This document shows, piece by piece, positions 34,140-44,060 of a stretch of 64,000 bases of DNA. Within the stretch, counting starts at the first letter, position 1. The number at the start of each line of letters is the position of its first letter. Origin of the DNA: Heterohyrax brucei. Lineage: Eukaryota > Chordata > Mammalia > Hyracoidea > Procaviidae. The position numbers were made by a program, and so were the translations under genes. Below the pieces are notes generated by a model. That model saw nothing but the letters and a program-made list of their open reading frames with translations, did no database searches and was not told the DNA's origin. Location: positions 1,116,001 through 1,180,000 of the forward strand of contig CM053141.1 of NCBI GenBank assembly GCA_028571685.1, read 5' to 3'.

Positions 34140-34154
34140 TCTCCTCCCTTTTTG
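34140..34154 (-). other. polypurine tract (plus-strand primer)
   Basis: On the minus strand, 'aaaaagggaggaga' abuts the 3' LTR. This is where reverse transcription primes plus-strand DNA. It is uninterrupted. Confidence 0.88.
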
Positions 34155-34428
34155 TTTTAATTGATGGGAGGTGGGCTTTAACTGGGCGAGGGGGTATTGA
34201 CCAAGGCTCCTCCGTGTAGAACTTATGGCTCTTGGTATCTTTTGAGGAGGAGAGGCAGAGCCGTTTTGATGTTGAGATAGATACCAACCTCTATGCAAGC
34301 CAGGTGTGCCCCAGGGAAACGCAGAGGAGTTAGTGTTAACTCTCCCTTGCAATGCTTTGCTTCGCACTCACACCAGTACCCATACCTCTCTTGCCGGATT
34401 GGTAAGGAGGTAAGCATGCCTCTACTTT

Positions 34429-35255
34429 TCATGCTGTCCCTGTGGGGAGGAAGCTAGGGTACCCCATTTCAGTGGCATAAGCTTCGTCAACTGCCAGGCG
34501 ATGGTAGTGAACTGGAATAGGTTTAGCTTGTGTAGCATCTAGTTGTTGTTTGATGAAGCTTGTTATTCTTCTGAATGCCCAAGGGCTGAAGGTCAGGAAC
34601 AGTAATATTCCTAAAACAGGGCCAGCAAAACTGAGAAATAGATTAGTAAGCCATGAAGTTCCGGTAAAGTTAAAATCAAGCGGTCCTGAGCTGCTTCCCC
34701 ATTCTCGTTGTCTTTGATTAGATTGCTCTGAGTTTAGTCATAGTGTCCTTAATGACCCCTGAATGATCTGTCTTTGTTACATAGTTTAGAGGAACTAAAT
34801 CTTTTGATTTTATCATAATACTTAGTAAAGGAGAAACTTAAGAGGTCTGAAGAAGGTGTGGACCATTTCCAATTTCCATCACTTGAGGTAACGCAACTCC
34901 ATTTGGCGCAGAAGTAGGAATCGGTTGTCCTACAGTGAGCGCCTTTATTATAGTTGGGGCAAACATAAAGCCCGAAGTTGCACACGTGTTTAGAGGCTTA
35001 TTCTTTTATGCGTGGGATGACATCTTTAAGGCAAAAGGAAAGGTCAGGCCACCAAGTGTTTAAGGGTTTGGTGTCACTAGCATTATAAAGTATGGAATTA
35101 TCATTTAGGTTTATAACAGCCCATTTAAGGCTAAAAGGAACATGGGGGTTGGTAGGGGCAAATCCTTCATATGTAAGAAAAATGATTAACAAGAAGGTTA
35201 AAAAGCTTATCTGTGATGGATTGTTGACTTCCATATCGCAGAGTTTTCTCAGCAT
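34429..35255 (-). pseudogene. env: env remnant, gammaretrovirus-like, internally deleted
   Basis: Envelope glycoprotein gene. The first ATG is at 35255, 40 bp after the pol stop, with a likely splice acceptor (ttttgtag) ending at 35295. The N-terminal part has a hydrophobic signal segment (about residues 22-40) and surface-subunit features such as 'PFSLKWAVINL' and 'YFCAKWSCVTS', which look gammaretroviral. An in-frame TAA at 34998-35000 interrupts it. The surface-unit frame ends at 34749. A different frame, open from 34737 to the stop at 34429, encodes the membrane anchor ('WLTNLFLSF', 'GPVLGILLFLTF') and cytoplasmic tail. The rest of the surface subunit, the cleavage site, fusion peptide and most of the transmembrane ectodomain are missing. 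The family's usual length is 550-650 residues; fewer than 300 remain. Not functional. Confidence 0.85.
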
Positions 35256-35294
35256 TTTACTCCAGCAATGCCGGACACAGGTGGCCTTCACAGC

Positions 35295-37886
35295 CTACAA
35301 AAGAGGAGAAGGCTTCTCAGGGGTATTTTCCCTGGAAATGGGGTTATCATTGATGGGCTTAACAAGACGTTCGGGTAGCCACCGAGGGGCCCCTTCTGCA
35401 GTATCATACACACATGCGTGGCCTCTTCCCCAGATAAGAACTGGATCAGGACCGTGCCATTTGTGGGTTATGGGATTTTTCCACATAACCTTGGCATATT
35501 GATTTTTAGTCTCTTGATGCCAAAGACAATCTGCCGCAGATTTTTCATTAATATCTAGTTGTAGGAAATTAAGGATGAACAATGCATGATTTAGGAGGTT
35601 ACGAGGGGAACCTTTAGTGGAATAAACAGTGTTTGTCTTAAGTTTGGATATGGTATACTTAAGGGTCTGGTGGGCTCGCTCTATTATGCCCTGTCCCTGA
35701 GGATTATAGGGAATGCTAGTTACATGTTTGATCTGGAATTGACTACAGAAATTTTTAAAGGTTTGTGATGTATAGCCTGGTCCATTGTCGGTTTTGATTT
35801 GTTGGGGCTTCCCCATGATGGCAATACATTGGAGAACATGTGCTATAACATTTTTAGAGGCCTCACCACTGTGGAGGGTGGCATGGAGGAACCCACTATA
35901 GGTATCAATGGTCACATGGGCATATTTGAGGTTACCAAACTCAGGAATATGGGTAACATCCATTTGCCAGATTTCATTGGAGAGCAGGCCCCTTGGGTTA
36001 ACTCCTAGGTGGGGGAGAGGCAGAAGAGTTACGCATGCAGGACAGTTTTTAACAATTTGTCTCGCCTGTTCTCTAGTAATCTTAAACATAAGGCGGAGTG
36101 TACGAGCATTGAGGTGGTGAAGAGCATGAGCCTGTTGGGCTTTGGTAATGGGCTCTAGGGTAGCTGAGAAAACCAAGTGTGTTTGTTTATCTGCAAGGTT
36201 GTTGCCTTCGGAGAGGGGTCCTGGAAGGTCAGTATGGGCATGCAAGTGTCCAATAAAAAAGGGGTATTGTCTTTTTAGGATGAGTGCCTGAAGTTGTTGA
36301 AAAAGAAGCACAGCGTTGGAAGATGTTTTGATGTAAGGAACAGTTTCCAACACTGGGACTGAGAGAGCTATGTAAGCACTGTCGGTGTAAAGATTGAAGG
36401 GAACATCATGTAGTATTGTGAAGACCTGTAAGATAGCGAAAAGCTCTACAAGCTGGGCAGACCGGTAAGGAGACTGGACACTGTTTTCCTGTGAGTCTAT
36501 AACCCACGCGGCAATACCAGAGGAAGATCCATCTGAAAAAACCAGGGAGGCTCCTTTCAAGGGCTGAGTAGATGTTATTTTGGGGAAGATGAAGGGGTGC
36601 CTCTGGGCAAACTGGAGGAGTTTGTGTGAAGGATAATGGTTATCTATAGTACCCTGGAATGTGACTAGGGTAATTGCCCAGTCATCATCATTCTGAGAGA
36701 GCCAGTCTGTTTGTTCCTTGGTGTAAGGAAGGATAAGCTGATCAGGGTCCCTGCCGAAATGCTGGCGGCTCTTTTCTCGGCCTAGTCTTATAAGTTTGGC
36801 CACCAGGGAGGGATAGGTGAGGAGAACTTTAGTCGGGGTGGAGGATAGGTGTATCCACAGGAGAGGGCCATTCTGCCACAAAACCCCCATGGGTGTATGT
36901 AGTGTGGCACAGACAATAAGGGCAAAGGGCTGTTCGTAAGTTATGAAGGTAAGCTGTATGGCCTCTTCAACAATGCGAAGGGCCCTTTTTGCCTCTGGAT
37001 TGAGGTAACGGGGAGAGAGGGGGCTGGCATCTCCATGAAGAGTATCAAACAATGGTTTTAATTCCCCAGTTGTAAGTTTGAGGTATGGTCGGAGCCAATT
37101 AATATCTCCCAGGAACTTTTGGAAATCATTAAGTGTGTGTAGATGAGAGGTTTTTAAGTGAAGCTTTTGAGTGGTGATTTGATTATTATTCAATTCGAAA
37201 CCGAGGTAATAATAAGGGTCAGCAAGTTGTATTTTGTTCGGGGCAATTTTAAGTCCAAGGGAAGTTAGTTGGCAAGTTAGGTCCTGACTGCACCTAAGTA
37301 CCTCTAAGCTGGAGGCCCCCGCCAGTAAAATATCATCCATGTAATGAATGATATAAATGGAAGACCACCGACGCCTAAGAGGGTCTACAGCCTGAGCAAC
37401 AAATTTTTGACACAGAGTGGGACTATTGGCCATGCCCTGAGGGAGAACTTTCCACTGATAGCGCTGCATTGGTCCTTTAAAATTAATAACTGGGAGGCTA
37501 AACGCAAAGCGTTCTCTATCAGGTGGGTGAAGAGGGATAGTGAAGAAGCAATCCTTGAGATCAATAATGATTTTAAAGTAATTAGCTGGAATGGCGACGG
37601 GGGAGGGGAGTCCAGGTTGGAGAGCCCCCATTGTAAACATGGTTTTATTAATTTCTCTGAGGTCCTGAAGGAGTCGCCATGACCCATTTTTCTTTTTTAT
37701 CACAAATATAGGAGTATTCCAAGGAGAGGTAGTTGGTTCTAAATGTCCAGCAGCCAGCTGTTCCTGCACTAACTCTGTGGCAGCTGCGAGTTTTTGCTCA
37801 GTCAAGGGCCATTGATCTACCCACACTGGAGACTCAGATCTCCACTTAATTTTATCAGCGTGGGGTGCAGGGGAGTCAATGGCCAC
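35295..37886 (-). CDS. pol: pol: reverse transcriptase, RNase H, integrase (intact frame)
   Basis: 863 codons open without a stop. The entry is by -1 ribosomal frameshifting from pro at 37892-37898, so the coordinate given (a GTG) is only the first codon after the pro stop in this frame, not an initiator. Reverse transcriptase: first catalytic Asp about residue 112 (DLKDCFF), LPQGM at 148-152 and YMDD at 182-185. RNase H: Asp452, Glu481, Asp502 and Asp566. Integrase: zinc site His590/His591 region with Cys615 and Cys618, then Asp643, Asp700 and Glu736, a D,D-35-E core, and a C-terminal domain with WKNP and WLPERLVKP. All expected catalytic residues are present, so enzymes made from this frame could be active. 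Sequence type is betaretroviral. Confidence 0.95.
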   Translation of the reverse strand: MAIDSPAPHADKIKWRSESPVWVDQWPLTEQKLAAATELVQEQLAAGHLEPTTSPWNTPIFVIKKKNGSWRLLQDLREINKTMFTMGALQPGLPSPVAIPANYFKIIIDLKDCFFTIPLHPPDRERFAFSLPVINFKGPMQRYQWKVLPQGMANSPTLCQKFVAQAVDPLRRRWSSIYIIHYMDDILLAGASSLEVLRCSQDLTCQLTSLGLKIAPNKIQLADPYYYLGFELNNNQITTQKLHLKTSHLHTLNDFQKFLGDINWLRPYLKLTTGELKPLFDTLHGDASPLSPRYLNPEAKRALRIVEEAIQLTFITYEQPFALIVCATLHTPMGVLWQNGPLLWIHLSSTPTKVLLTYPSLVAKLIRLGREKSRQHFGRDPDQLILPYTKEQTDWLSQNDDDWAITLVTFQGTIDNHYPSHKLLQFAQRHPFIFPKITSTQPLKGASLVFSDGSSSGIAAWVIDSQENSVQSPYRSAQLVELFAILQVFTILHDVPFNLYTDSAYIALSVPVLETVPYIKTSSNAVLLFQQLQALILKRQYPFFIGHLHAHTDLPGPLSEGNNLADKQTHLVFSATLEPITKAQQAHALHHLNARTLRLMFKITREQARQIVKNCPACVTLLPLPHLGVNPRGLLSNEIWQMDVTHIPEFGNLKYAHVTIDTYSGFLHATLHSGEASKNVIAHVLQCIAIMGKPQQIKTDNGPGYTSQTFKNFCSQFQIKHVTSIPYNPQGQGIIERAHQTLKYTISKLKTNTVYSTKGSPRNLLNHALFILNFLQLDINEKSAADCLWHQETKNQYAKVMWKNPITHKWHGPDPVLIWGRGHACVYDTAEGAPRWLPERLVKPINDNPISRENTPEKPSPLL

Positions 37887-38817
37887 TACGAAAAATTTTC
37901 GCTTCCCAAGCCTGAACGATTATTTTTAGGCGTTATAAGAAGAGGCTGCTTCATGCCTTGATTATTCTTTCCCAATCCCTGTCCCGGTAGGAAGCCCAGA
38001 TTAAGCATCTGTTGGGTAACTATTTCATTTGGGCTACACATGATGACCCCCAGCTGGGATAAGACATCACGACCCCACAGATTAACAGGCAAATCCGGAA
38101 CAATGTAAGGTTGAACTTGTCCTGAGTTACCCTCAGAGTCCTCCAAGTAAGAATTTTTGAGCTTTGCTTAGGATTGACAGACTGACCAATGCCTTCAAGA
38201 TGAGTTATTGAGGTCTCACAGGGCCAGTTGGAAGGCCAATATTTAGCTGAAATTACTGTAGCATCAGCTCCTGTGTCCATTATTCCTTCAAAGGCTTTGC
38301 CATCTAACTGGAGAGTAAGTTTTGGTCTATCGGGTGTGACTGGTTGCATCCAATATGCATCTGAGGACCCGAAGGCGACGTCAGGCCGCCGGGGAACTAA
38401 ATGCCTATGGGGTGTGGGTAATAAAGGGAGCAACAAGATTTGAGCTATTCTTTGACCTACATGTATGGATACCGGCCCTGAGGGGGCAGAAGCTAAAAGA
38501 GATATCTGTCCTGTATAATCATTGTCAATGACTCCTGGGAGGATCTGAAGACCGGCCAGAGAGGAACTGCCACGCCCTATTATCAATCCAAACGTTTCTG
38601 GGGGTAATGGTCCTCGGACCTCTGTAGGAATGACCTGAATGCCCTGTTCAGGGGTTAGTATTGCACTGATGGCAGATCGTACGTCCAACCCTGCACTTCC
38701 AGGGGTGGCGTGACAGAGGGAGCTGAAACCTGTCTCTGTGTCTGCTTTTGGGGAACAAACCTGACTGCCCCTAGGTTCTGTTCCAAGGGTGGGGCCAGGG
38801 GCTGGCCCCGCTGGGAG
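37886..38817 (-). pseudogene. pro: pro: dUTPase, protease and G-patch, one frame break
   Basis: Entered by -1 frameshifting near 38817-38823; the frame is open from there. The N-terminal part is a dUTPase (SAGLDVRSA, then GVIDNDYTGQI and GQRIAQILLLPL). The aspartic protease active site DTGA lies near 38266-38277. A frame change at about 38146-38166, next to an A5 run, separates this from the protease C-terminus (NLWGRDVLSQLGV) and the G-patch (LGFLPGQGLGKNNQG), which lie in the frame ending at 37886. The homopolymer makes an assembly error as likely as a true indel. With the break real, protease would be truncated. The G-patch is a betaretroviral hallmark. Confidence 0.88.
37892..37898 (-). 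promoter_or_regulatory. pro-pol ribosomal frameshift site
   Basis: Minus-strand heptamer A AAT TTT, in the pro frame, two codons before the pro stop TAG (37886-37888). A -1 slip there enters the pol frame exactly. The same heptamer is, to my knowledge, used at the pro-pol junction of type D retroviruses. Confidence 0.85.
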
Positions 38818-40666
38818 TTTCCCTGTTTCGGGGGGAGAGGCTGACCGTTGATGTCAGTTTTGGAATAACAATCTACAGCCCAATGCTTGCCTCTTTTGCA
38901 TCGGGGGCACACTGAGGTGGGAGGCCCACGATTTTGTTTTCCCAGGGAACATTCGCGCACAAAATGGCCAGGCTGCTTGCAATTAAAACATGTTTTTTGT
39001 AATGAGCTGGGGTTCAAGCCCTTAAGCGCTGCTCCTATGGCAACGCCGATAGCATGAGAGGCTCCAATACCCGAACAAAGTCGGACATAATCGGAGAGAT
39101 CTCCTCTGCGATGAGGTCGTAGGGCTTCTTGGCAAGAGGGGTTAGCATTTTCAAAGGCAAGGTGTTTGATAAAGGCACTGCCAGTCTCACCTTCTCCCAC
39201 TAGCCTTTCGGCAGCATCGGTTAATCTGCTGACGAACTCACTATACGGCTCATCGGGTCCCTGGCGGATGTTAGCCAATGAGGTGGTGGCTGTGCCCTTG
39301 GGGGGGAGACGTTTCCAGGCTCTAAGGCCGGCGTTTTGTATTTGTGATAATAAACCAGGGGGAAAATTTGCCTGTTTCTCATTGGTGTCATATGGAGCCC
39401 GCCCCAAGAGTTTATCTCTCGTCCAGGTGCGGGAGGTCCGGCTTTCTCTGTTACGCTGGGCCGTCTCCCGGCACAGTTCAGCAAATTCGGTACGCCAGAG
39501 AACAAAGTCTCCCCCTGATAAACAGGCCCGAGCCAAGAAATGCCAATCATTAGGTGTAAGCCATCGGTCACTAAGGCTCTCAAGCAATGCTATACTGTAA
39601 GGGGCTGTCGGGCCGTAGTTATTGACAGCCGCTTTTAAGTCTTTAACATGTTTCACATTTAAGCGGCGATATTTCTGGGGGCTAAGGCTGTCAGGTTGGA
39701 CAGCATCTATATCAGGATTCTCAGTTTCTTCCTCTTCTATCTCAGGGCTTTCCTGCTCTTCCTCACTCTCTATTTCAGTCTCTATCTGCCCGTGCTGGCT
39801 ACGAGTTACCGGAAAGGTGAGGAGAGTCCTAGGACGGCCTGGGGCACCTTTTGACACATTGTTCCCGGATCGAGTTTTAGGATCCTGGGCTAGGCGGAGT
39901 GAGTTAAGCTCTTGCTCAAGGGCTTGGAGCTCCTTTTGGAGATCTGTCTGTGTCTGCGAGCTACAAGTTTTTCTAGCGTTGATATATCCTGATCGAGGGA
40001 GTTTTCAGTCGATCGGGGAGGACAGCTGGGTTCCAGGCCAAGGGGTGGGGCAGTCAGGTTAGGAGGGCCTGGAGGATGAGGAGGTCTCTGAAAGGCAGGG
40101 GTCGTAAGGGTATAGGGGTAGGCATTCTCATGGTAATGAGCAGCATTTTCTTCAAGAGTGGTCTGACCCTCAGGGGACAATGCGTTAGAATCGGGTTTAT
40201 CAACGAAAGCTCTCAGGGACGGGTAAAGGACCTCGGGGGGATCAGTATGACTCCCTTGCGGGAGTGTGTGTGTTCCAAAGGCTTGAGGTTCTTCTGGAAT
40301 ATCAGGAGAAACTGAGGGGGGACGGGACCGTTCTTTCATAACCTTTTCACCCATCTGGGCGAGATGTTGAACATCAGGAGCATTATGAGAGCTCTGGAGG
40401 ACATCATTTATCAAATTCCAATAAGAAAAACAAGTGACTGGGACCTTCTCGGGTCCGAAAGTTTTATAATAGTCATTCAGACAATCTCCAACCCGTTTCC
40501 AGATTTGCGGGCTGATGGTGCCTTCCTGTGAGAACCACGGACAAATGTCTGATAGGAACATAAAAAACTGAGCTAAGTCTTTCTTTTTCGCCTTAATTTT
40601 CCGCCTATCCAATGATTTTTCAATGCCGGTAAGAAACAAGTCATGCGAACTTAATTCCTGTCCCAT
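38655..40666 (-). pseudogene. gag: gag: matrix, capsid, nucleocapsid, one frame break
   Basis: Structural polyprotein. The start is taken at ATG 40666 because it gives MGQELS, an N-myristoylation signal, with a betaretroviral-type matrix (SQEGTISPQIWKRVGD). The first frame stops at 39890. The second, read from 39857 and open upstream to about 39970, carries capsid (YGPTAPYSIALLESL), the major homology region (IRQGPDEPYSEFVSRL) and two CCHC zinc knuckles (CFNCKQPGHFVREC and CPRCKRGKHWAVDC). The frames differ, so a single indel lies near 39950-39990. A YPSL late-domain-like motif and proline-rich segments lie before it. Capsid and nucleocapsid look complete. An assembly error remains possible. 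Confidence 0.9.
38817..38823 (-). promoter_or_regulatory. gag-pro ribosomal frameshift site
   Basis: Minus-strand heptamer G GGA AAC in the gag frame (codons CAG GGA AAC). After a -1 slip the pro frame is open into the dUTPase. The gag stop lies about 160 bp further on. This is a classical retroviral slippery sequence. Confidence 0.87.
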
Positions 40667-40865
40667 GTCTACCAACCACCACTTACCTCTCAGACCAACT
40701 CGCAGGGCGGCTACTCCCGTGGTGATCAGGACAAGTTTGACTCACGGGCAGCTTTTCCCGTGGAAACTTCAGTCGAGCAAGCTCACACCCGGTGCGGTTG
40801 CTCAGGACGCCTGGCCAGGACTTCCTTCTCCGTGGTGGGTTTCTTTCAGCAGCTCCGTACCTCGG

Positions 40866-40884
40866 GCCCCACGTTGAGGCGCCA
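40866..40884 (-). other. primer binding site, tRNA-Lys type
   Basis: On the minus strand TGGCGCC, then T, then CAACGTGGGGC, four bases after the 5' LTR. It matches the tRNA-Lys1,2 site except for a one-base difference in length in the middle. It is the class typical of type D and other betaretroviruses. Confidence 0.8.
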
Positions 40885-40888
40885 GTTT

Positions 40889-41274
40889 TGCCCCGGCCCG
40901 CGGGACAAATCAACGAAAGGACGAGGGGAAGCCTGTGAAAGTAAGCAGGAAAGGCGGAAAAAAATGAAGGCAAGACAAAATTCTGATCAAGCCTCAGTTT
41001 TATTATTAAAATGAGGTATATTTATAGCAGTAGGAATAAAGGGAGGGATCAAGTGACGTAGGGATGGAGTGACATTTGGAATGAGGTAGTTGTCGGCTGG
41101 GGATTGGATATACATAGGACTAAGGCAGTGACATCAGGCAGGAAGTTTTTCGCGCGCGCGGGCCTTTTGAATTTCGCGGGCGCGGGCTTTTTCAAACTTG
41201 GCGCGCGCGGGCTTTTTCAGCCCTACAAGCTTCCTGTATGTCGGGGCCTGGGGGCTCACCCACGGCTCCCGACA
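40889..41274 (-). repeat. provirus 5' LTR
   Basis: 386 bp with TG...CA ends. TATAAATA at 41017-41027 and AATAAA at 40999-41004 on the minus strand. It keeps the three CpGs lost in the other LTR. It would drive transcription towards CMBL, antisense to that gene. Confidence 0.95.
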
Positions 41275-41280
41275 AGTGCT
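41275..41280. repeat. target site duplication, right copy
   Basis: AGTGCT, identical to 33748-33753. It shows that the two LTRs belong to one insertion and have not recombined with another copy. Confidence 0.92.
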
Positions 41281-41944
41281 CTGGGTTCACTTTTCACCAC
41301 AGGCCTGATTGTCACTTGGCTATGCTAAAGGTGAAGAAGGAAGGTGCCATAGAAGGGAAGTCTGGGTTGGCTTGCTTGGCAAAGTTATGCCCTCCTATGC
41401 CCATGGCACTGATCTGCACAAAGACACACTCAGGCATTCTGGTGCCCCACTACCCTACCCCAGGAGAGGGCACGTCCTTGGAGAAAGTGCTGTGATCGTA
41501 AACGCAGACAGGCCGTCACTTGTCAGGGCTCCGGAGACTTCCTGAAGCCCCCTTCACCAGGGACCAGGGTGTGACCATAGTTTGTGACTGGCACACCAAA
41601 AGGTGAAAGCTAGGCAGGGTCCTCGCACAAGGAGCACGGGCTGTCTACTCCCATGAGGATCACAGGCTGTGGCTTCCGTGACGACCAGGCCTGGCAAACC
41701 TGGTGTGGCACGCTCCTCTGTAACACATGGGCTGCTGTGAGCCAGAACTGATGTCATGGCAACTAGGAAGGAGTCCTGATGCTGGCTGGCTGACCAGTGT
41801 GGCCACCATGACTTTTCTCTGAATTTCTATCCTGGGAGGCAGTGGCTAGGAGGGAGGAGAAGTGAAAAGGAGCTATCGTTTATTTACAAGTTGGACAAAG
41901 AATCAATGAACTCGACAGGACTGTGGAGACTGTGTTACTTACAT

Positions 41945-42135
41945 GGCGGGTCTCAAGATGTCTGGGCCTCAGGACCCCTTTATTGCCTTAAAAACCACTG
42001 AGGACCCCAAGGGGTCTTTGTTTATGAGAGTTACAGTGCCTGACATTTCATGCATTAGAAATTCACACCAAGAGCTTGAAGAAATGTGTTCAGTTAAAAA
42101 TAGTAGAAAGCACATGAAGTTTTAATGTAAATAAC
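41945..42135. repeat. ancient interspersed repeat (DNA-transposon-like)
   Basis: 'ctcaggacccctttattgcc', 'aaaaaccactgaggacccca', 'aggggtctttgtttatgaga' and 'gcattagaaattcacacc' resemble a common old mammalian repeat. The family is not assigned. Confidence 0.4.
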
Positions 42136-42139
42136 CATT

Positions 42140-43780
42140 TTTATGAAAAACATTACTTTACAGCACAGCACGGAAGACTTAGTGGGAGGCACAGCCTTGT
42201 CTTCCGCTCTCAGACCTGTGTCGTGGGCTGGCCTCCCCCCAGGATGGCTCTGCACCACAAGCCCTGCCGCAAGGGTACGGTTCTGGCTCTGGCCGCACGG
42301 AGTCTGCAGCTGGAAAGGTGGTGGGGGGCTGTCCGCAGAGCAGGGTGTGCCGACTGCCAATGCCCCTCAGGACTTCCCTCCTGCCCCTGCTCTTGTGTCT
42401 GCCCTGACATCATGGAGACGCTGGGTGACACAGTCCTGCAGAGCTCCCACTGGTGACAGGTTGCAGAATCTGGAGTCAAATTCATTCTGTAAATGACCAC
42501 CGATCTCAGCAGGAAAGTTCTGGGAAGCTGCCAAAGTCATGGTGGTGAGCCCAAGTTTCCAGAAATTCAAATTTTACCTTGAAAACACCAATTTTGCTGT
42601 TGCGAACACTACCAGCAGTTCTGAGGACACCGGCTGTGTGCATTGCTCAGGCTCTGTGTCTGCGTGTCACCAGCCTCTCTGCTGGGAACACTGGGGCCGT
42701 GTGGGCTCACAGAGGGGTGGGGCCTGTGTGTCACCTATCTTCTGCCACACAGGATGCTACCTGTGGGTGGGGACTGCTGGAGCTAGTCACCCCGCTGCGA
42801 CACAAGACTCAGTGAAATGGTTGTTTTGTCGTTGCGACACTGCTACCGAGTCCCCAGGACCCCCAGTTGCACCTGGAAAGCACTGGTCACAGATCCTACG
42901 TGGCACCAGCACACTGTCAACGTGGCTGTCTCTGCTGCCATCGTCCTGTGCACCTGCCCTTCTTACAGCTGAAGGATGAACGTCATGTACTGTAAGCAGC
43001 CGCCTGTCTCTGGTCTCTTGCCGGGTGCTTTTGAGGCCATCCTCTGCCAGGACACCTGCAAGCAACCTCTAACCGCTGACGCTTCTCCACGTGGTGGGTG
43101 AAGCACCCTCTGCCCCAGCCCCCCTCTCCTTCATGAGAGCTGCTGCACCAGGGCTGGGAGGAGGTGCATGGGAACGGACGCCACGGGGCTGATGGGTGCT
43201 TCTGTCCGAGGCCTTCAGGAGGCTTTCAGGGGGGCTGTCAACAGAACTGGACACATCCCAGCCATCAGGAGGGTGGCACAGGCCCCAGTGGTGTTTCCCC
43301 ACCATACCCGAGGCTTTCCTCCGTGGGGTCAGCCTTGCATGTTTACACGAGGGACGGGGAACCCAGAGGTGAGTCCTGCCCAGGAACCTGTCCTGGCATC
43401 AGTGCCACATACAGGGTGGGGGAGTTTCCTGAAATTAAGGGGTATTCCACTTGGCCAGTGGTGGATGACTTGAGGACGTGCCTTTGGAGACCCACAGTGG
43501 ACGCTTTCAGCGGGTGCTGTGTGCTGGTTGATGAGTCCTGTTGACCTCAGGACACCAAGTTATCTGTGGCGTTCCCTTCAGAAGGTGGACATGAGCTGGG
43601 AGGCTTTCCTGACACAATCCTAGCTCCCCCAGCCGGGATCCTGGCTCAGCAAGCTGGGTGTGCAGTCATGGGCTAGAATCAGCCCCCGAAAGCGAGCTCA
43701 CCCCAATGGGGGTCTGCCGTGGGTCTCGATCCCAGCCATCTACAGCAGTTCTGACCCTGTGCTCAATGCAGGACCGGTCA
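42140..43780. other. intergenic stretch without recognised features
   Basis: Between the provirus and the CCT5 3' end. Several open frames of 80-150 codons overlap on both strands; none shows a protein family or splice structure I recognise. Confidence 0.5.
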
Positions 43781-43789
43781 CGAGCGCGA

Positions 43790-44060
43790 CATCAGTCCAC
43801 ACCTGCACAGGTCACAGGAATGTGACTGGTGGACAGTGTCAGCACAGATCATGGGAACGTGGCTCCCAGTCTATGTCAGGACAGGTCATGGGAAGTGACC
43901 TCATGGTCCACAGAGCTTGCTCATAGTCTAGGCCAGCAAGGGACATGGGACGGTGACTTCATGGTCCCTGCCAGCACAGGTCACAGGAGGGCGACCTCAT
44001 GGTCCACGCCAACATAGCTCACAGAAGGGTGAGCTCGTGGTCCACTGCATCACGACTCCC
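43790..44060. repeat. degenerate ~40 bp tandem repeat
   Basis: Recurrent 'cagcacaggtcacaggag', 'gtgacctcatggtccac' and 'aggtcatgggaa' phrases, about six diverged units. Confidence 0.65.

Larger units (their letters stand above)
33754..41274 (-). mobile_element. young betaretrovirus-like endogenous provirus with gamma-like env
   Basis: A complete provirus of 7521 bp. Order on the minus strand: 5' LTR, primer binding site, gag, pro (dUTPase, protease, G-patch), pol (RT, RNase H, integrase), env remnant, polypurine tract, 3' LTR. Retroviral dUTPase fused in the pro frame, separate gag-pro and pro-pol frameshift sites, a Lys-type primer site and a 6 bp target duplication mark it as class II. The env fragment resembles gammaretroviruses, a mix known from type D viruses. 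LTRs differ at 3 of 386 positions, so insertion is recent. Gag and pro each have one frame break, and env has an internal deletion, so this copy cannot be autonomous as assembled. It lies between the 3' ends of CMBL and CCT5. Confidence 0.95.

Noticed and set aside
37884-37886. Independent pol start codon (GTG)
   Set aside because: Pol of this class is made by frameshifting; the intact slippery site just upstream explains entry into the frame.
39166-39600. 144-codon plus-strand frame opposite gag
   Set aside because: Shadow of the gag coding strand; no recognisable protein.
33754-41274. Exogenous (infectious) virus contamination
   Set aside because: Target duplication and host flanks on both sides show an integrated copy; gag, pro and env are broken.
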